Origin: Mobiluncus sp963511525
GTDB taxonomy: Bacteria; Actinomycetota; Actinomycetes; Actinomycetales; Actinomycetaceae
Direction: 5' to 3'
Assembly (NCBI RefSeq): GCF_963511525.1
Contig: NZ_CAUPIY010000005.1
Coordinates: 1-64,000, forward strand
DNA: 64,000 nt
The position numbers were made by a program, and so were the translations under genes. Shown piece after piece: positions 8,825 to 17,835 of the stretch (the stretch's first letter is position 1; each line of letters begins with the position of its first letter). The notes beneath the pieces are model-generated. The model was not told the origin of the DNA. It was given only the letters and a program-made list of their open reading frames with translations, and did not search any database.

Positions 8825-9255
8825 CGTTGTTCCCCCGCTCTTGACGGTTCAGGTTGGGGGCGGGGGCGAACGTTCGACCGTTGTCGATAACTTCCTAATA
8901 AGTTTTGAGAGGTTATCGACAACGTGACGTGATATTCTTGTATGTGGGAGCACCTGCTCCGCTGTAACGAAACAGGCGCTTATAGACAGGGCTTCTATTA
9001 GGAGCCGAAAATATATTCAATAATGTCTTGGGTCATCTCCTTCAGCTGCTCGAATAGCTAAGGAAAGTGACCCAGACTTTTATCAAGTCATCTTGTCTCC
9101 GTCTTTTCTTCGACTTTGATATTTCTGCCTATCTCGACGCCACATAGACAATGCGGATGGGGCGGGCGGATTCCGGCGGCTTTTAGGGAGTTTTTATTAA
9201 CAACTAACCGAAGCCCCATACTACGCCAACAATAAACGCAACGATATTAGTGCCT
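8825..9255. other. intergenic region after surface gene, palindrome and TnpB left flank
   Basis: No gene is seen. A weak hairpin (CCCCCGC at 8832-8838 with GCGGGGG at 8860-8866) may end the surface gene transcript. The stretch also contains the palindrome at 8879-8924 and then AT-rich DNA of unknown role, probably including the left end of the TnpB insertion. Confidence 0.4.
8879..8924. repeat. palindrome, with half copy beyond TnpB
   Basis: CGTTGTCGATAAC (8879-8891) is the exact reverse complement of 8912-8924, with a 20-base spacer. The right half and part of the spacer recur in direct orientation at 10588-10614 on the other side of the TnpB gene. It could be a recombination site or a terminator without a T-tract. 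Confidence 0.55.
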
Positions 9256-9357
9256 GTGAGCAAAAATATACGTCGCAAACAGGAGGGTAAACTCCCGTAT
9301 TACATCGTCGCTAGCCAAATACGAAAACTATTCACCGAGTATCTAGGGCTGGCGTAA
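9256..9357 (+). CDS. 33-codon ORF directly before tnpB
   Basis: A GTG-started frame encodes a basic 33-residue peptide (VSKNIRRKQEGKLPYY at the start) and ends 3 bases before the tnpB ATG. I do not recognise it. It could be a leader that couples translation to tnpB, or the remnant of a tnpA-like gene. Coding status is uncertain. Confidence 0.3.
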   Translation: MSKNIRRKQEGKLPYYIVASQIRKLFTEYLGLA

Positions 9358-9360
9358 ACA

Positions 9361-10536
9361 ATGCTTAAGGGTAACCGAATCCGGCTGTATCCAACGGAAG
9401 AACAGGCACAAACGTTTTTCCGTTATGCCGGTGCATCTAGATTTGCCTACAACGAGTGTGTTGCCTATTGCAAAGCACAATATCAGTCAGGACGTACCGA
9501 CCTAGTAAAACAACCGGAACTACGCCAGCATTTGCGGGATTTGCGAGACAACACGCCAAGTTACGAGTGGTTGCGAGAGATTCCCGAAGCCGTTGTGAAA
9601 CAAGCAACAAAAACTTTTGATAAGGCTAGAGCCAAGGCTTTTAAGAAACAAGCCAGGTTCCCGCGTTTCCACAAGAAGCAGCCCTCAAAAGCAAGTTTCT
9701 ATCAAAGAACAGAGAGATTTCACACCACCAAAAACGGGGTGAAGATTACCGGAATCAAAGAGCCTGTTTATGTAAAGTTTCGGAAAATCCCAGACCATGT
9801 GCTGAATACCCATGTTGTTTGGGACGGTAAATACTGGTATTTGTCTTACACTTACGAAACCGGAACTGAACCAACTAAACCCCGTAAACACGGAGACACT
9901 CTTGGTATAGACCTTGGAATCAAGAATTTTGCTGTTGTTTCTGACGGCACAGTATTTTCAAACATCAACTACTCTAAGGAGGTGAAAAAGCTAGAGAAAC
10001 GCAAACGCCACTTACAACGCCGCTTGTCTAAGAAGTTAGAATCGAACAAGCAAGGGACGAAGTTTGTCCGCACGTCTAACTCAAACAAGCTACAGCGTAA
10101 AGTTGCACTAATAGACAGGAAATTAACCAATATACGTTCGACTTACATTAATGAAGTTATCAAGGACATACTTTCCGCAAGACCCAAACGGATTGTGATT
10201 GAGGATTTGAATGTAAGAGGAATGCTGCGAAACAAGTATTTGGCTAAGTCTATCGCTAGTCAGAAGTTTGCAGAATTCACGACCAAACTTGCTCAGAAGT
10301 GCGAAGAAACAGGTATTGAACTGGTGAGGGCAGACCGTTGGTATCCCTCGTCAAAAACCTGTTCCGGCTGCGGGTTCAAGAAACAAAACTTGTCTCTCGC
10401 CGAACGTGTTTATGTCTGTGAGCATTGTGGTTTAACGGTTGACCGTGATTTGAATGCGGCACTTAATCTTGCGAACTACCCGTCCGTTGCGGGGAAGTTA
10501 TGCCCTGGGAGAATCAAACCAACCTTAGTAGCTTGA
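9361..10536 (+). CDS. tnpB: TnpB RNA-guided nuclease (IS200/IS605 or IS607 group)
   Basis: At 391 residues it has the usual TnpB length. The N-terminal HTH segment (RIRLYPTEEQ) is followed by a split RuvC-like nuclease: GIDLGIKNF with Asp184, VIEDLNV with Glu281 and DRDLNAAL with Asp361/363. A four-Cys zinc finger (CSGCG at about 334 and CEHCG at about 353) lies between the last two. All catalytic residues are present, so it may be active. TnpB cleaves DNA with a guide RNA made from its own 3' end and the element's right end. No complete tnpA is found next to it, so the insertion is non-autonomous or degenerate. Confidence 0.9.
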   Translation: MLKGNRIRLYPTEEQAQTFFRYAGASRFAYNECVAYCKAQYQSGRTDLVKQPELRQHLRDLRDNTPSYEWLREIPEAVVKQATKTFDKARAKAFKKQARFPRFHKKQPSKASFYQRTERFHTTKNGVKITGIKEPVYVKFRKIPDHVLNTHVVWDGKYWYLSYTYETGTEPTKPRKHGDTLGIDLGIKNFAVVSDGTVFSNINYSKEVKKLEKRKRHLQRRLSKKLESNKQGTKFVRTSNSNKLQRKVALIDRKLTNIRSTYINEVIKDILSARPKRIVIEDLNVRGMLRNKYLAKSIASQKFAEFTTKLAQKCEETGIELVRADRWYPSSKTCSGCGFKKQNLSLAERVYVCEHCGLTVDRDLNAALNLANYPSVAGKLCPGRIKPTLVA

Positions 10537-10587
10537 GTTTACTCAGACGAAAAGGGATTCGATGAATAGGGAATCAGATGACAGCTC

Positions 10588-10614
10588 AATAGGTTTTGGG
10601 AGGTTATCGACAAC
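10588..10614 (+). repeat. imperfect direct repeat flanking tnpB, right copy
   Basis: AATAGGTTTTGGGAGG plus the following GTTATCGACAAC matches 8897-8923 with two differences. The left copy is part of a full palindrome; here only the right half is present. It marks a duplication around the tnpB insertion. Confidence 0.6.
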
Positions 10615-10615
10615 G

Positions 10616-10737
10616 GTCGGGAATAATCCGCAGTGGGCCGGACATACCGACGATGCAGATTTGGTCTAACGGTATCGCGTGCTCAGGAACCAAAATTTCT
10701 CCTTACCATGTATTAACAGCAGCACAGTATCTTAAAT
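10616..10737 (+). pseudogene. decayed fragment of the trypsin-like protease gene
   Basis: Translation gives GNNPQW, then after a frameshift SNGIACSGTKISPYHVLTAA. This closely matches the N-terminal mature part of the intact protease gene that starts at 11169 (VGNNPQW ... CSGTKISPYHVLTAAHC). An in-frame stop interrupts the first frame, and the catalytic His codon CAT reads CAG here. The remainder of the gene is missing. It looks like the relic of a second protease gene lost when tnpB or a deletion arrived. Confidence 0.7.
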
Positions 10738-10846
10738 TCTTAATATAAGCGAACATTGCTTACAAGAATAATCTAAGATTCCAGCCGGTGAACGGCATTC
10801 TGGAAATCTATGCGGATGAAATCCACGCCGGGACTTTATTCGTCAG

Positions 10847-11035
10847 ATGAAACGCAACATCGAAAAATTTGACGGAACCACGCTCCCAGAGCCCAAGAAT
10901 CCTGTGGTCGCCGGGGTGAACGAAACCCCGAACGTTCCGGCAGACGACAGCGGCGGGCGGGGCGGGGATGCGGCTGGCGATAAGGAAAACAGCGAAATCA
11001 TGAGACGGCAAATCCCCGGTCACTTTTTACGGTGA
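10847..11035 (+). CDS. hypothetical 62-residue ORF, possibly a remnant
   Basis: A Met-started open frame encodes a hydrophilic peptide rich in Pro, Gly and Asp, ending inside a terminator hairpin. No family is recognised and no good ribosome site is visible. It may be the degraded 3' end of the protease-like locus that begins at 10616. Confidence 0.25.
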   Translation: MKRNIEKFDGTTLPEPKNPVVAGVNETPNVPADDSGGRGGDAAGDKENSEIMRRQIPGHFLR

Positions 11036-11047
11036 CCGGGGTTGCTT
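11014..11047 (+). terminator. Rho-independent-like terminator
   Basis: The 10-bp stem CCCCGGTCAC / GTGACCGGGG (11014-11023 and 11032-11041) is perfect and is followed by TTGCTTT. It separates the decayed locus from the intact protease gene. A closely similar stem follows the protease gene itself at 12828-12859, in keeping with duplication of the locus. Confidence 0.7.
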
Positions 11048-11168
11048 TCCCCGTAAAACCGCAGGAAGGGGCGGTGGTATAGACAGCTCCTTTATTTTTC
11101 GTGGAACCAATCGTAGAATTTTTATCAGGAGGTCGGAAAAGCCGACCGGGCAAGGAAAGGAGACGAAA

Positions 11169-12812
11169 ATGAAGCACGGACGCAAGCGAATTGTCGGCTT
11201 TTTCGTAGGATTAACTTTAGCAGCAATGGGGGTGCCTACTGTAGCTTTTAGCGTCGGAAACAATCCGCAGTGGGGGCAAGACATATCGATGGTGCAAATA
11301 AACTTCAATGGGGTGTCATGTTCCGGTACTAAAATCTCTCCTTACCATGTGTTAACAGCAGCACATTGCTATTATGTAGGTAATCCTAATGTAGGTGTCG
11401 TGATTACATCAGATTCCGGAATGCGTATATGGGATTCTAATTCGACCAAGTTGTATCACAATGGCCGGAACATAGCTTCTTGGTCAGTCTTCCCGGACGG
11501 AAGAGACCTTGCTTTAATCACCACAAAGACACCTTTGTCTGGGGCCATTGCTAATGTCGTGAATGTAGACACTATTAAAGACCAATTATCATCTATGCAA
11601 ATTAAGGCGTGCGGGGAACGTTTAATCGACAGCAATGGAAACGCAGTCGATGGCGGAAAAGACAATGCCTCCTGTGCTGTATTTGGTGGAGCAACTACAA
11701 TTAATTCTAATTCTGTTTACTCCGAGTCTGTATGGACTACGGCTGGTAATCCTGTAGAACATGGAGATTCGGGTGGCGGAATTTTCGCAAATGGCAACTT
11801 GTTTGCTGTGCTCGCTCATAATCCTACTGAAACCAGCAGCAAGAGCAATTCAGTAAAATATTCCGTTCTCGGTGCCCTCATTGACTCCGCCGTTTACTCT
11901 TGGCTGCAAGCACATGGGGTGCCGTTGAGCAACCAGCAACCCCAGCAGCCCAAGCCCCAGGGCATCCAGGTAGGCAAGTCGCGTATTGGTGGTATCACTC
12001 GTGTTTCTACTTCCACAATGCTGCTAGATAACGCCGCGAACAAGTCCGAGGTGGTGTTGGCTACGGGTCGCAACTTCCCGGATGGTCTGGTGGCGGGTGC
12101 CCTGGCCGGAGCCTCCAAATCCGGCGTGGTCCTGACTATGGGAACCACTGCTATTGAGCCGGAGACTCTAAGCAAGTTGAAGTCCGTGGGAACCAGCAAG
12201 GTCACTATTGTCGGCGGAACCGGTGCCGTCAGCCAAGGTGTGGAGGATTCTCTGAAATCGGCGGGAATCCAGGTTGTGCGTATTGCGGGAACCGACAGGT
12301 ACGATACGGCTTTCAAGGTGTACGACTACATGAAGAACACCGGGAAACTAAAGACCAGCAGCGTGTTCGTCGCCACTGGCAAAAACTTTCCTGACGCCCT
12401 GGCGGCTTCCGCAGTAGCGGCGAAAATCGGTGCGGCGGTTATCCTGGCGGACACCCCGGAGCAGGTGAATCGCGTGGCGGGAACCTATCCGTACGCAGTA
12501 GGAGCACAAACCAAGGCTCTTATGTCGGAGACTGTCTCCATGTCAGGATGGTTCGACGGCAAAGACCGGTATGACACCGCGAACAAGCTGGTGAATTGGT
12601 CGCGATGGAAGGGCGGCGACACCGTGATGGTGGCTATCGGCACGAACTATCCCGATGCATTGGCTGCTGGCGGTTTGTCCGCTTCCACCGGACAGTTGCT
12701 GGTTTTGGCGAATCCCAACTCCAATACATTGAAGGTTCCGGCTGGTACTAAAAATCTGGTGTTCATTGGCGGGGAAGCCGCTAACCCCGACAAGTACGCG
12801 GTCATTAACTGA
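11169..12812 (+). CDS. secreted trypsin-like serine protease with CWB2 cell-wall repeats
   Basis: This 547-residue protein starts with a signal peptide (KHGRKR, then a hydrophobic core to about residue 28). The S1 protease domain has the triad His69 (TAAHC), Asp113 (RDLALI) and Ser201 (HGDSGGG). From about residue 268 there are three cell-wall-binding type 2 repeats with FPDALAA/YPDALAA and DRYDTA motifs. Such repeats hold proteins non-covalently on Gram-positive walls. It should act outside the cell, bound to the surface, on host or competitor proteins. AAGGAAAGGAG lies just before ATG 11169 and a terminator follows, so it is monocistronic. It is AICE cargo, next to other surface genes. Confidence 0.9.
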   Translation: MKHGRKRIVGFFVGLTLAAMGVPTVAFSVGNNPQWGQDISMVQINFNGVSCSGTKISPYHVLTAAHCYYVGNPNVGVVITSDSGMRIWDSNSTKLYHNGRNIASWSVFPDGRDLALITTKTPLSGAIANVVNVDTIKDQLSSMQIKACGERLIDSNGNAVDGGKDNASCAVFGGATTINSNSVYSESVWTTAGNPVEHGDSGGGIFANGNLFAVLAHNPTETSSKSNSVKYSVLGALIDSAVYSWLQAHGVPLSNQQPQQPKPQGIQVGKSRIGGITRVSTSTMLLDNAANKSEVVLATGRNFPDGLVAGALAGASKSGVVLTMGTTAIEPETLSKLKSVGTSKVTIVGGTGAVSQGVEDSLKSAGIQVVRIAGTDRYDTAFKVYDYMKNTGKLKTSSVFVATGKNFPDALAASAVAAKIGAAVILADTPEQVNRVAGTYPYAVGAQTKALMSETVSMSGWFDGKDRYDTANKLVNWSRWKGGDTVMVAIGTNYPDALAAGGLSASTGQLLVLANPNSNTLKVPAGTKNLVFIGGEAANPDKYAVIN

Positions 12813-12827
12813 TAAGTGAATACGGTG

Positions 12828-12862
12828 AACCCCGGTTGCTTCCCATAGCGACCGGGGTTTTT
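12828..12862 (+). terminator. Rho-independent terminator of the protease gene
   Basis: The 13-bp stem AACCCCGGTTGCT (12828-12840) pairs with 12847-12859 with one G-U pair. A six-base loop and TTTTT complete a standard intrinsic terminator 16 bases after the stop codon. Confidence 0.85.
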
Positions 12863-12963
12863 GCTTGCCCTGTCGGTTGGGTGCCCCGAAAAACTCGCAT
12901 CGAACGATATTAGGAGTACAAAGGCTCGGTTGTTTTCCCGGTTTTGGAAGCGAGGAGATAGAA

Positions 12964-15900
12964 ATGGGAACCATCAGAAATAAACTTTTGGCGGTTATTG
13001 CTGCGGGGGCGTTGTCGGTGACTGCTCTGGCTTCGATAACGCCGTTCACCGAAAATCCAACAGACCTGCCCCAGGCGAATGCCTCTGGCAGCTTGAAGTC
13101 CACTACGGAAGGCGGTGGGAAAGGAGCTCCGCCCTCGTGGTATGGGAAACTGGCTGGTAAATGGAACGAGTGGAAAGCCCAAGGCAGTGCCTATCTGGAA
13201 TTCAGCGACCAGCCAGATAGCGATATATTCAATAAGGTTGTGCCTGACCCGGGCAATTCAAAACCACCGGAAGACGTTCCTAAGGCTCCGCCCTCCGGCA
13301 CCGGCAATATGGTTCCCGCCAATCAGCCTGCCGGTGGCACGCCTACCCCGGGTTTGTGCAAATGCACCGAGTGGAGTTACACGACCAACTCTAAGGGCGA
13401 GCGAGTGCGTGACAAGTGCCTGGAAGCATACCGCTCCGTTGACGTCCACCGCCGTTTGACCGTGGGGTACTTTGCCCCAGGACAGGTGCAGAACTGGGGG
13501 TCTTTGTGCGAGCTGCCTGGCCCGTGGATGCTGGACAACGAGGAGAAAGGCATCCGCAAGGAGCTGAAAGGCAACTCCATTATTGAAGCGTTTTTGGCGT
13601 ACAAATACGGGCGGATGGACGACCGTGACCTGCATCAATATTTTACTGAGAGGTACCCCAAGGATTTCCCGAACCGCAATTTTAAGCCGGAAGTTGACGT
13701 GCAACTGATTTCGGTTGCTGGTGCGGGCATGACTCAAACCCCGGCCGGGCGTGAAGCCTGCGACTACTACGCTCCGGGAGTGAACGAGCCGTTCGAGAAC
13801 TACATTAAGGAAACCGAGAGCTCTCTCAACAATTGGGATGGCGGGGCCTACGCGGCTGCCGACTTGGGAGGCGGCGATGGTGCGTCCTCGAAGTACATCG
13901 CGGTGAAGCGTGGTGGAGACTTGTGGGGTCAGATGGACGCCTGGTGGAAGTCCCACCCCAACTACGTGATGGCATCCCCCGGTTGTATCTACAAGTTTTC
14001 CATTAAGGCTTCCGCGACCGACGCGGGTGCGGCTGGTCGCTGCGTGACCGCAGTCCAGGCGTGGAGCGACCAGATTGACGGGCCAAAGACCTCGAACAAT
14101 CAGACCCGCGACATGCTGTTGAAGAAGACTGAGTTCGGCGACCGGTCTATCGACTTGACGCCGGGGAAGAACCGCATCCACTGGGCTAAGAACAATGACC
14201 CTGACCCGGATACTTCTCAGGTGATGACTGATTTCGGGGTGCCTTACGACAAGACCGACGAATACAAGAACTCTGAGTTTTATAAAAACGCCGCGAAAGG
14301 TATCGGCACCGGTTTCCAGGGAGAAAGCGAGCCGAAGCTGAATTATAAGACGGGAGTTTTAGGAAACAGTGCTGATTTGGTGTGGGCGTGCGACAACTCC
14401 TACTTCCAGTTCGGTAACGAAGGGCAGATGAAGGCTGCTGGGGGCGACTTTAAAGACGGACTGCATAAGCCCGGCGACGACCTCGGAACCACCCCTATCG
14501 GCACCGGGAAATACGTGCAGGACAGCGACGGGAAGCCCGTGTTCCACCAGGACACGGAGACCGGCGACATGGAGGGTGCCTTAAAGAACATGGTGGATTC
14601 CGGGTTCCTTGAAAAGGCAGACCGGGACATGATTCTGAAAGGGGCGAGGGCACAGCAGTTCGGCTCCGACACCTTGTCTAAACAAGGCGGGCTGCCGCAG
14701 GCTGACGAGAACGGCAACGACGGAACCTCGTACGTATGGAGCACTTCTTCGGGCAACGAAAACACCCGTATCGGCAACAAGAACTACAGAAACTGGGTGT
14801 GGAAAGCGACCACGAAAGGCATGATTGACGGGGCTGACCTTGACAAGATAGAACCGGAAGACCTAAAGAAAAACCGGGAAATCTTCGAGAAACCCCTCGT
14901 GAACCCCTTGAAAGGCTACGCGGAAAACGTGACGAAAGCAGACACGTTCTTTAAAGGTCTGGACGGGATAGACTCGGTTTCTGCCGGGCAGTCTTCTAAC
15001 TTCGGCAAGGGCGGCAAGTCGGACAACACGATTACTTTCGGGCGTTCTCTCCAATACGGCATTACTACGCATCGTGCCGCCGCGAACGGGGTGCCTAAGA
15101 AGGGCGGGGTGGATGTGCAATCCCAGTTCATCCCGTTCCCCCCGGGGGCGTTCGGACGTTGGAAAGGCTACGTGTGGTCTGAGGTCATTAATCCGATAAT
15201 GACCATCGATTCTGACGGCACCGCCATCGTAAACAATAACCTGAACGGTGAGGAAGCGAAAGAGCAGTACTACCAGACCATGGACCTAATGAACACCTGC
15301 AACTTCGACGATTCTAAGTTCTACTACGATTCGGGACGTAAAGGCGTCGGGGCGGAAATACCGGAAAAGGAAATAGTTAACCCGCGTACCGGCTTACCTT
15401 ACGCCTACAACATGTCCGACTGTCTCGCGGTGCCTGGCGTAGGTATCTCCGGCACAGCCGTCAGATGCGAATCCAACCTTTCTAACCTGAAAAACTCGAC
15501 CGATGAGAAGTCCGCGTTAATACCGTCCAGGCCGACCATGTTCGGCAACGCCAACGGGTTCGTCTCCGACTGGGGGCAGACCGTCGGGGGCGTGAAGTCC
15601 GTGAAGTTAACAGCTACTGATGAGAAAGGCAACTCGAAAACCAGGTTCGTGGACTCCTCCGGACGTATCACCATGAAACGCGACGGCACCCCGGTCACGT
15701 TAACGATAGCGAAACCAGTAGTGGTCGCGTCCAACCCGAAACAGTTCTTGCCGAAAGCGACTTATGAGGTGTACAACAAGGACACCGGGAAAACCAGGAC
15801 GGAAACCAGGGCGGCACAGGGGGTGTATGGAGCGGTTAAGAGTACGCCATCCAACGTTCGTATCATCGAAACCGATGTGTATATGAAGAATGGTGGAACC

Positions 15901-16401
15901 CCGTTCGCTGACTCCCGTGGAGCACAGGACGCCATCAAGGACAACAAGATTACGGAAAAGGTAGACCCGTATGAGTTTGCTGGAACCGCGATGCTTATTG
16001 ACGGCGATGGTAAGAGTGTGGACTTCAAGTCCGGCACTTACAATAAACCGAAAGCTGAAGACCAAAAGTTCAAGGTACGTACTAATATGGACTTGATGGA
16101 CTTCCGTGTGGCTAAGCGTGAAGGCGACAAGTCTGTGCCCGAAAAGGAGGCTTTCGAGCCGCGTCTGCTGCCCGGCACCTATATCGACGTTCCGAGTGCG
16201 GGAGCCGGTGGCGGACTGGTAGACCCGACGTCTATCAACCGCGATGCGTCCAAGGCACTGTTTGACAAGATGGGCAAAAACGACCGCAACAAGTGGTGGA
16301 AGTACACCCTGCCGGGCAACTCAACCCAGTTTGATGTTGCCGCGTTCTGGAGGAGCCAGGAAGGCAAATACCAGCAGTTGCGTGCGGGCGTGAAGTCCTA
16401 A
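12964..16401 (+). CDS. large secreted protein of unknown function
   Basis: Starting at ATG 12964 (GAGGAG nine bases upstream) it encodes 1145 residues. The first about 40 form a signal peptide (TIRNKLLAVIAAGALSVTAL then a small-residue stretch). The rest is hydrophilic, rich in Gly, Asp, Lys and Asn, with scattered Cys residues that could form disulphides. I see no LPxTG signal, membrane anchor, CWB repeat or enzyme motif, so it may be released or held by partners. I do not recognise a family. It is the last forward gene of the AICE, and its stop overlaps the convergent integrase gene by 4 bases. Its size and place suggest a transfer- or adhesion-related surface factor, which is inference. 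Confidence 0.8.
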   Translation: MGTIRNKLLAVIAAGALSVTALASITPFTENPTDLPQANASGSLKSTTEGGGKGAPPSWYGKLAGKWNEWKAQGSAYLEFSDQPDSDIFNKVVPDPGNSKPPEDVPKAPPSGTGNMVPANQPAGGTPTPGLCKCTEWSYTTNSKGERVRDKCLEAYRSVDVHRRLTVGYFAPGQVQNWGSLCELPGPWMLDNEEKGIRKELKGNSIIEAFLAYKYGRMDDRDLHQYFTERYPKDFPNRNFKPEVDVQLISVAGAGMTQTPAGREACDYYAPGVNEPFENYIKETESSLNNWDGGAYAAADLGGGDGASSKYIAVKRGGDLWGQMDAWWKSHPNYVMASPGCIYKFSIKASATDAGAAGRCVTAVQAWSDQIDGPKTSNNQTRDMLLKKTEFGDRSIDLTPGKNRIHWAKNNDPDPDTSQVMTDFGVPYDKTDEYKNSEFYKNAAKGIGTGFQGESEPKLNYKTGVLGNSADLVWACDNSYFQFGNEGQMKAAGGDFKDGLHKPGDDLGTTPIGTGKYVQDSDGKPVFHQDTETGDMEGALKNMVDSGFLEKADRDMILKGARAQQFGSDTLSKQGGLPQADENGNDGTSYVWSTSSGNENTRIGNKNYRNWVWKATTKGMIDGADLDKIEPEDLKKNREIFEKPLVNPLKGYAENVTKADTFFKGLDGIDSVSAGQSSNFGKGGKSDNTITFGRSLQYGITTHRAAANGVPKKGGVDVQSQFIPFPPGAFGRWKGYVWSEVINPIMTIDSDGTAIVNNNLNGEEAKEQYYQTMDLMNTCNFDDSKFYYDSGRKGVGAEIPEKEIVNPRTGLPYAYNMSDCLAVPGVGISGTAVRCESNLSNLKNSTDEKSALIPSRPTMFGNANGFVSDWGQTVGGVKSVKLTATDEKGNSKTRFVDSSGRITMKRDGTPVTLTIAKPVVVASNPKQFLPKATYEVYNKDTGKTRTETRAAQGVYGAVKSTPSNVRIIETDVYMKNGGTPFADSRGAQDAIKDNKITEKVDPYEFAGTAMLIDGDGKSVDFKSGTYNKPKAEDQKFKVRTNMDLMDFRVAKREGDKSVPEKEAFEPRLLPGTYIDVPSAGAGGGLVDPTSINRDASKALFDKMGKNDRNKWWKYTLPGNSTQFDVAAFWRSQEGKYQQLRAGVKS

Positions 16402-17651
16402 GCGGCAGATTTCTTAGCCTTGTCCCGCCTAACTTTTTTCTTCTTGGCCTCTCGTTTTTTCGTTTCGGCTTCTTGGGTTTCGTGCATGGATTTCGTGAGT
16501 TGCAGTAATCGTTCCTCTTCTGCGTGTTGATAGACCATTGCTGCTTTTGAAGTGGATTGCCCCATGAATGCCTGTATCTCTCTAACAGTTGCACCTTGTT
16601 GGGCAATCTTCGTGGAAGCGTGGTGACGAAGACCATGTATTTGCAGTTCCGGTCGTCCCGCTGCCTTTGCGGCTCTTTTGTACCATCTGTTAAACGTAGG
16701 GTGTGGCAGGAAGTCCCCATTTTTTGTTGCAAAAAGCAGCGAATCCGGGGATTCCAGTTTTTCTACGTGCTCAGCGATTTCTTCTGCCAACGCACCGGTA
16801 ACTGGCACTTCCCGCACTCCTGCCGCCGATTTCGGTTTTTTAATGATTCGCCCTTTATTAGCGATTTTCACTACTGCCTTGTTCACGTCCAAGTAAACTG
16901 CTTCAATCTTTCCAGGCGTTCCATTCTTTGTCTCTGTCCGGCGAATTTCTACGTCTTTCTTGGTGATGGAAGTAAGCTCACCCCAGCGGAGGTTAGCCCA
17001 GGCAGCTATCTTTACCGGAAGCACGTATTGGGGTCTGTGCTCCTGTAGGTAGCCTAGAATCTCGTCCAGCTCTGCGTCAGTAGGCATCTGCCGGTCGTTA
17101 CCGGTTCTGGCCTGGCTACCGCCTTTCACCTGGCAAGGGTTTTTAGTAAGCAACCCCTCATCCACCGCAGTCTGCATAATTGATTTCAATAGAGAATATG
17201 CCCTCGCTGTGGTTGTCTTCTTCCCCGAAGCAATACCGCGACTCCACCACAACTGCACCTCCGCCTGGGTAATGTCACTGACCCGCACCTGGTGGAACTC
17301 TTTCATACTAGCCCGAATCAAGCTCAAGTATTTATCCTTAGTAGAATCGCTAAGCAACCCCCCATGCGAATTCTCCCGTGTCTCGACCCAGTTGTTCGCG
17401 TATGTCTTGAAGTTAACCGAACCCCGGATTTGTTCCTTAATCTGTTGGCTTGGCGGAGTCCAAATCCCGCGAGCTATTAAGGTTCTCTGGTCAGAAAGCC
17501 AATCTAATGCTTGCCCCTGGGTGATGAACGTAGACGAGTAGCGTTTGCTGCCGTAGAAATACCGAGCACGATATTTGCCTGTTCTTTGCCCCTGTCGAGG
17601 GGGTATCATATCTATACTGCCCCACATGGGTTTGGTCTGATTTCTAGCCAA
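16398..17651 (-). CDS. int: tyrosine site-specific integrase
   Basis: The 417-residue protein has the three-part layout of phage-type integrases: an N-terminal arm-binding domain, a SAM-like core-binding domain (about 75-170) and a catalytic domain. Catalytic residues are Arg222 (LRWGEL), His339-x-x-Arg342 (HGLRHHAS) and the nucleophile Tyr374 (MVYQHA). It recombines the tRNA-Ala 3' end with the element's circle. The start is TTG at 17651 because GGAGG lies 5 bases before it. Arm-type repeats lie upstream of it and at the far end. The C-terminus is a long Lys/Arg tail. It ends within the convergent secreted-protein gene. Confidence 0.92.
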   Translation of the reverse strand: MARNQTKPMWGSIDMIPPRQGQRTGKYRARYFYGSKRYSSTFITQGQALDWLSDQRTLIARGIWTPPSQQIKEQIRGSVNFKTYANNWVETRENSHGGLLSDSTKDKYLSLIRASMKEFHQVRVSDITQAEVQLWWSRGIASGKKTTTARAYSLLKSIMQTAVDEGLLTKNPCQVKGGSQARTGNDRQMPTDAELDEILGYLQEHRPQYVLPVKIAAWANLRWGELTSITKKDVEIRRTETKNGTPGKIEAVYLDVNKAVVKIANKGRIIKKPKSAAGVREVPVTGALAEEIAEHVEKLESPDSLLFATKNGDFLPHPTFNRWYKRAAKAAGRPELQIHGLRHHASTKIAQQGATVREIQAFMGQSTSKAAMVYQHAEEERLLQLTKSMHETQEAETKKREAKKKKVRRDKAKKSAA

Positions 17652-17669
17652 TTTAACCTCCTAAAACTA

Positions 17670-17687
17670 TGACCTGCTAGTGACCTT
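17670..17687 (+). promoter_or_regulatory. arm-type repeat, right copy
   Basis: TGACCTGCTAGTGACCTT is the partner of 239-256, with one mismatch and the same orientation. It lies in the integrase promoter region, so a bound integrase or excisionase could also repress int. Confidence 0.5.
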
Positions 17688-17835
17688 TTATACGTCCTAT
17701 AGTGACACAATATGGCAAAATAATCAACGGAAAAACAGTTTTGTTATAACAAGAGAATAGCCTTATATACGTTCGCAAAGTACGATTTTTGCGAGGTCAA
17801 AGCATCAATCAGAAATGTGTCAAAATTATGAGCAT

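Noticed and set aside
9256..9360. TnpA transposase gene next to tnpB
   Set aside because: Only 33 codons are open and no HUH or serine recombinase motif is visible, so a functional tnpA is not present.
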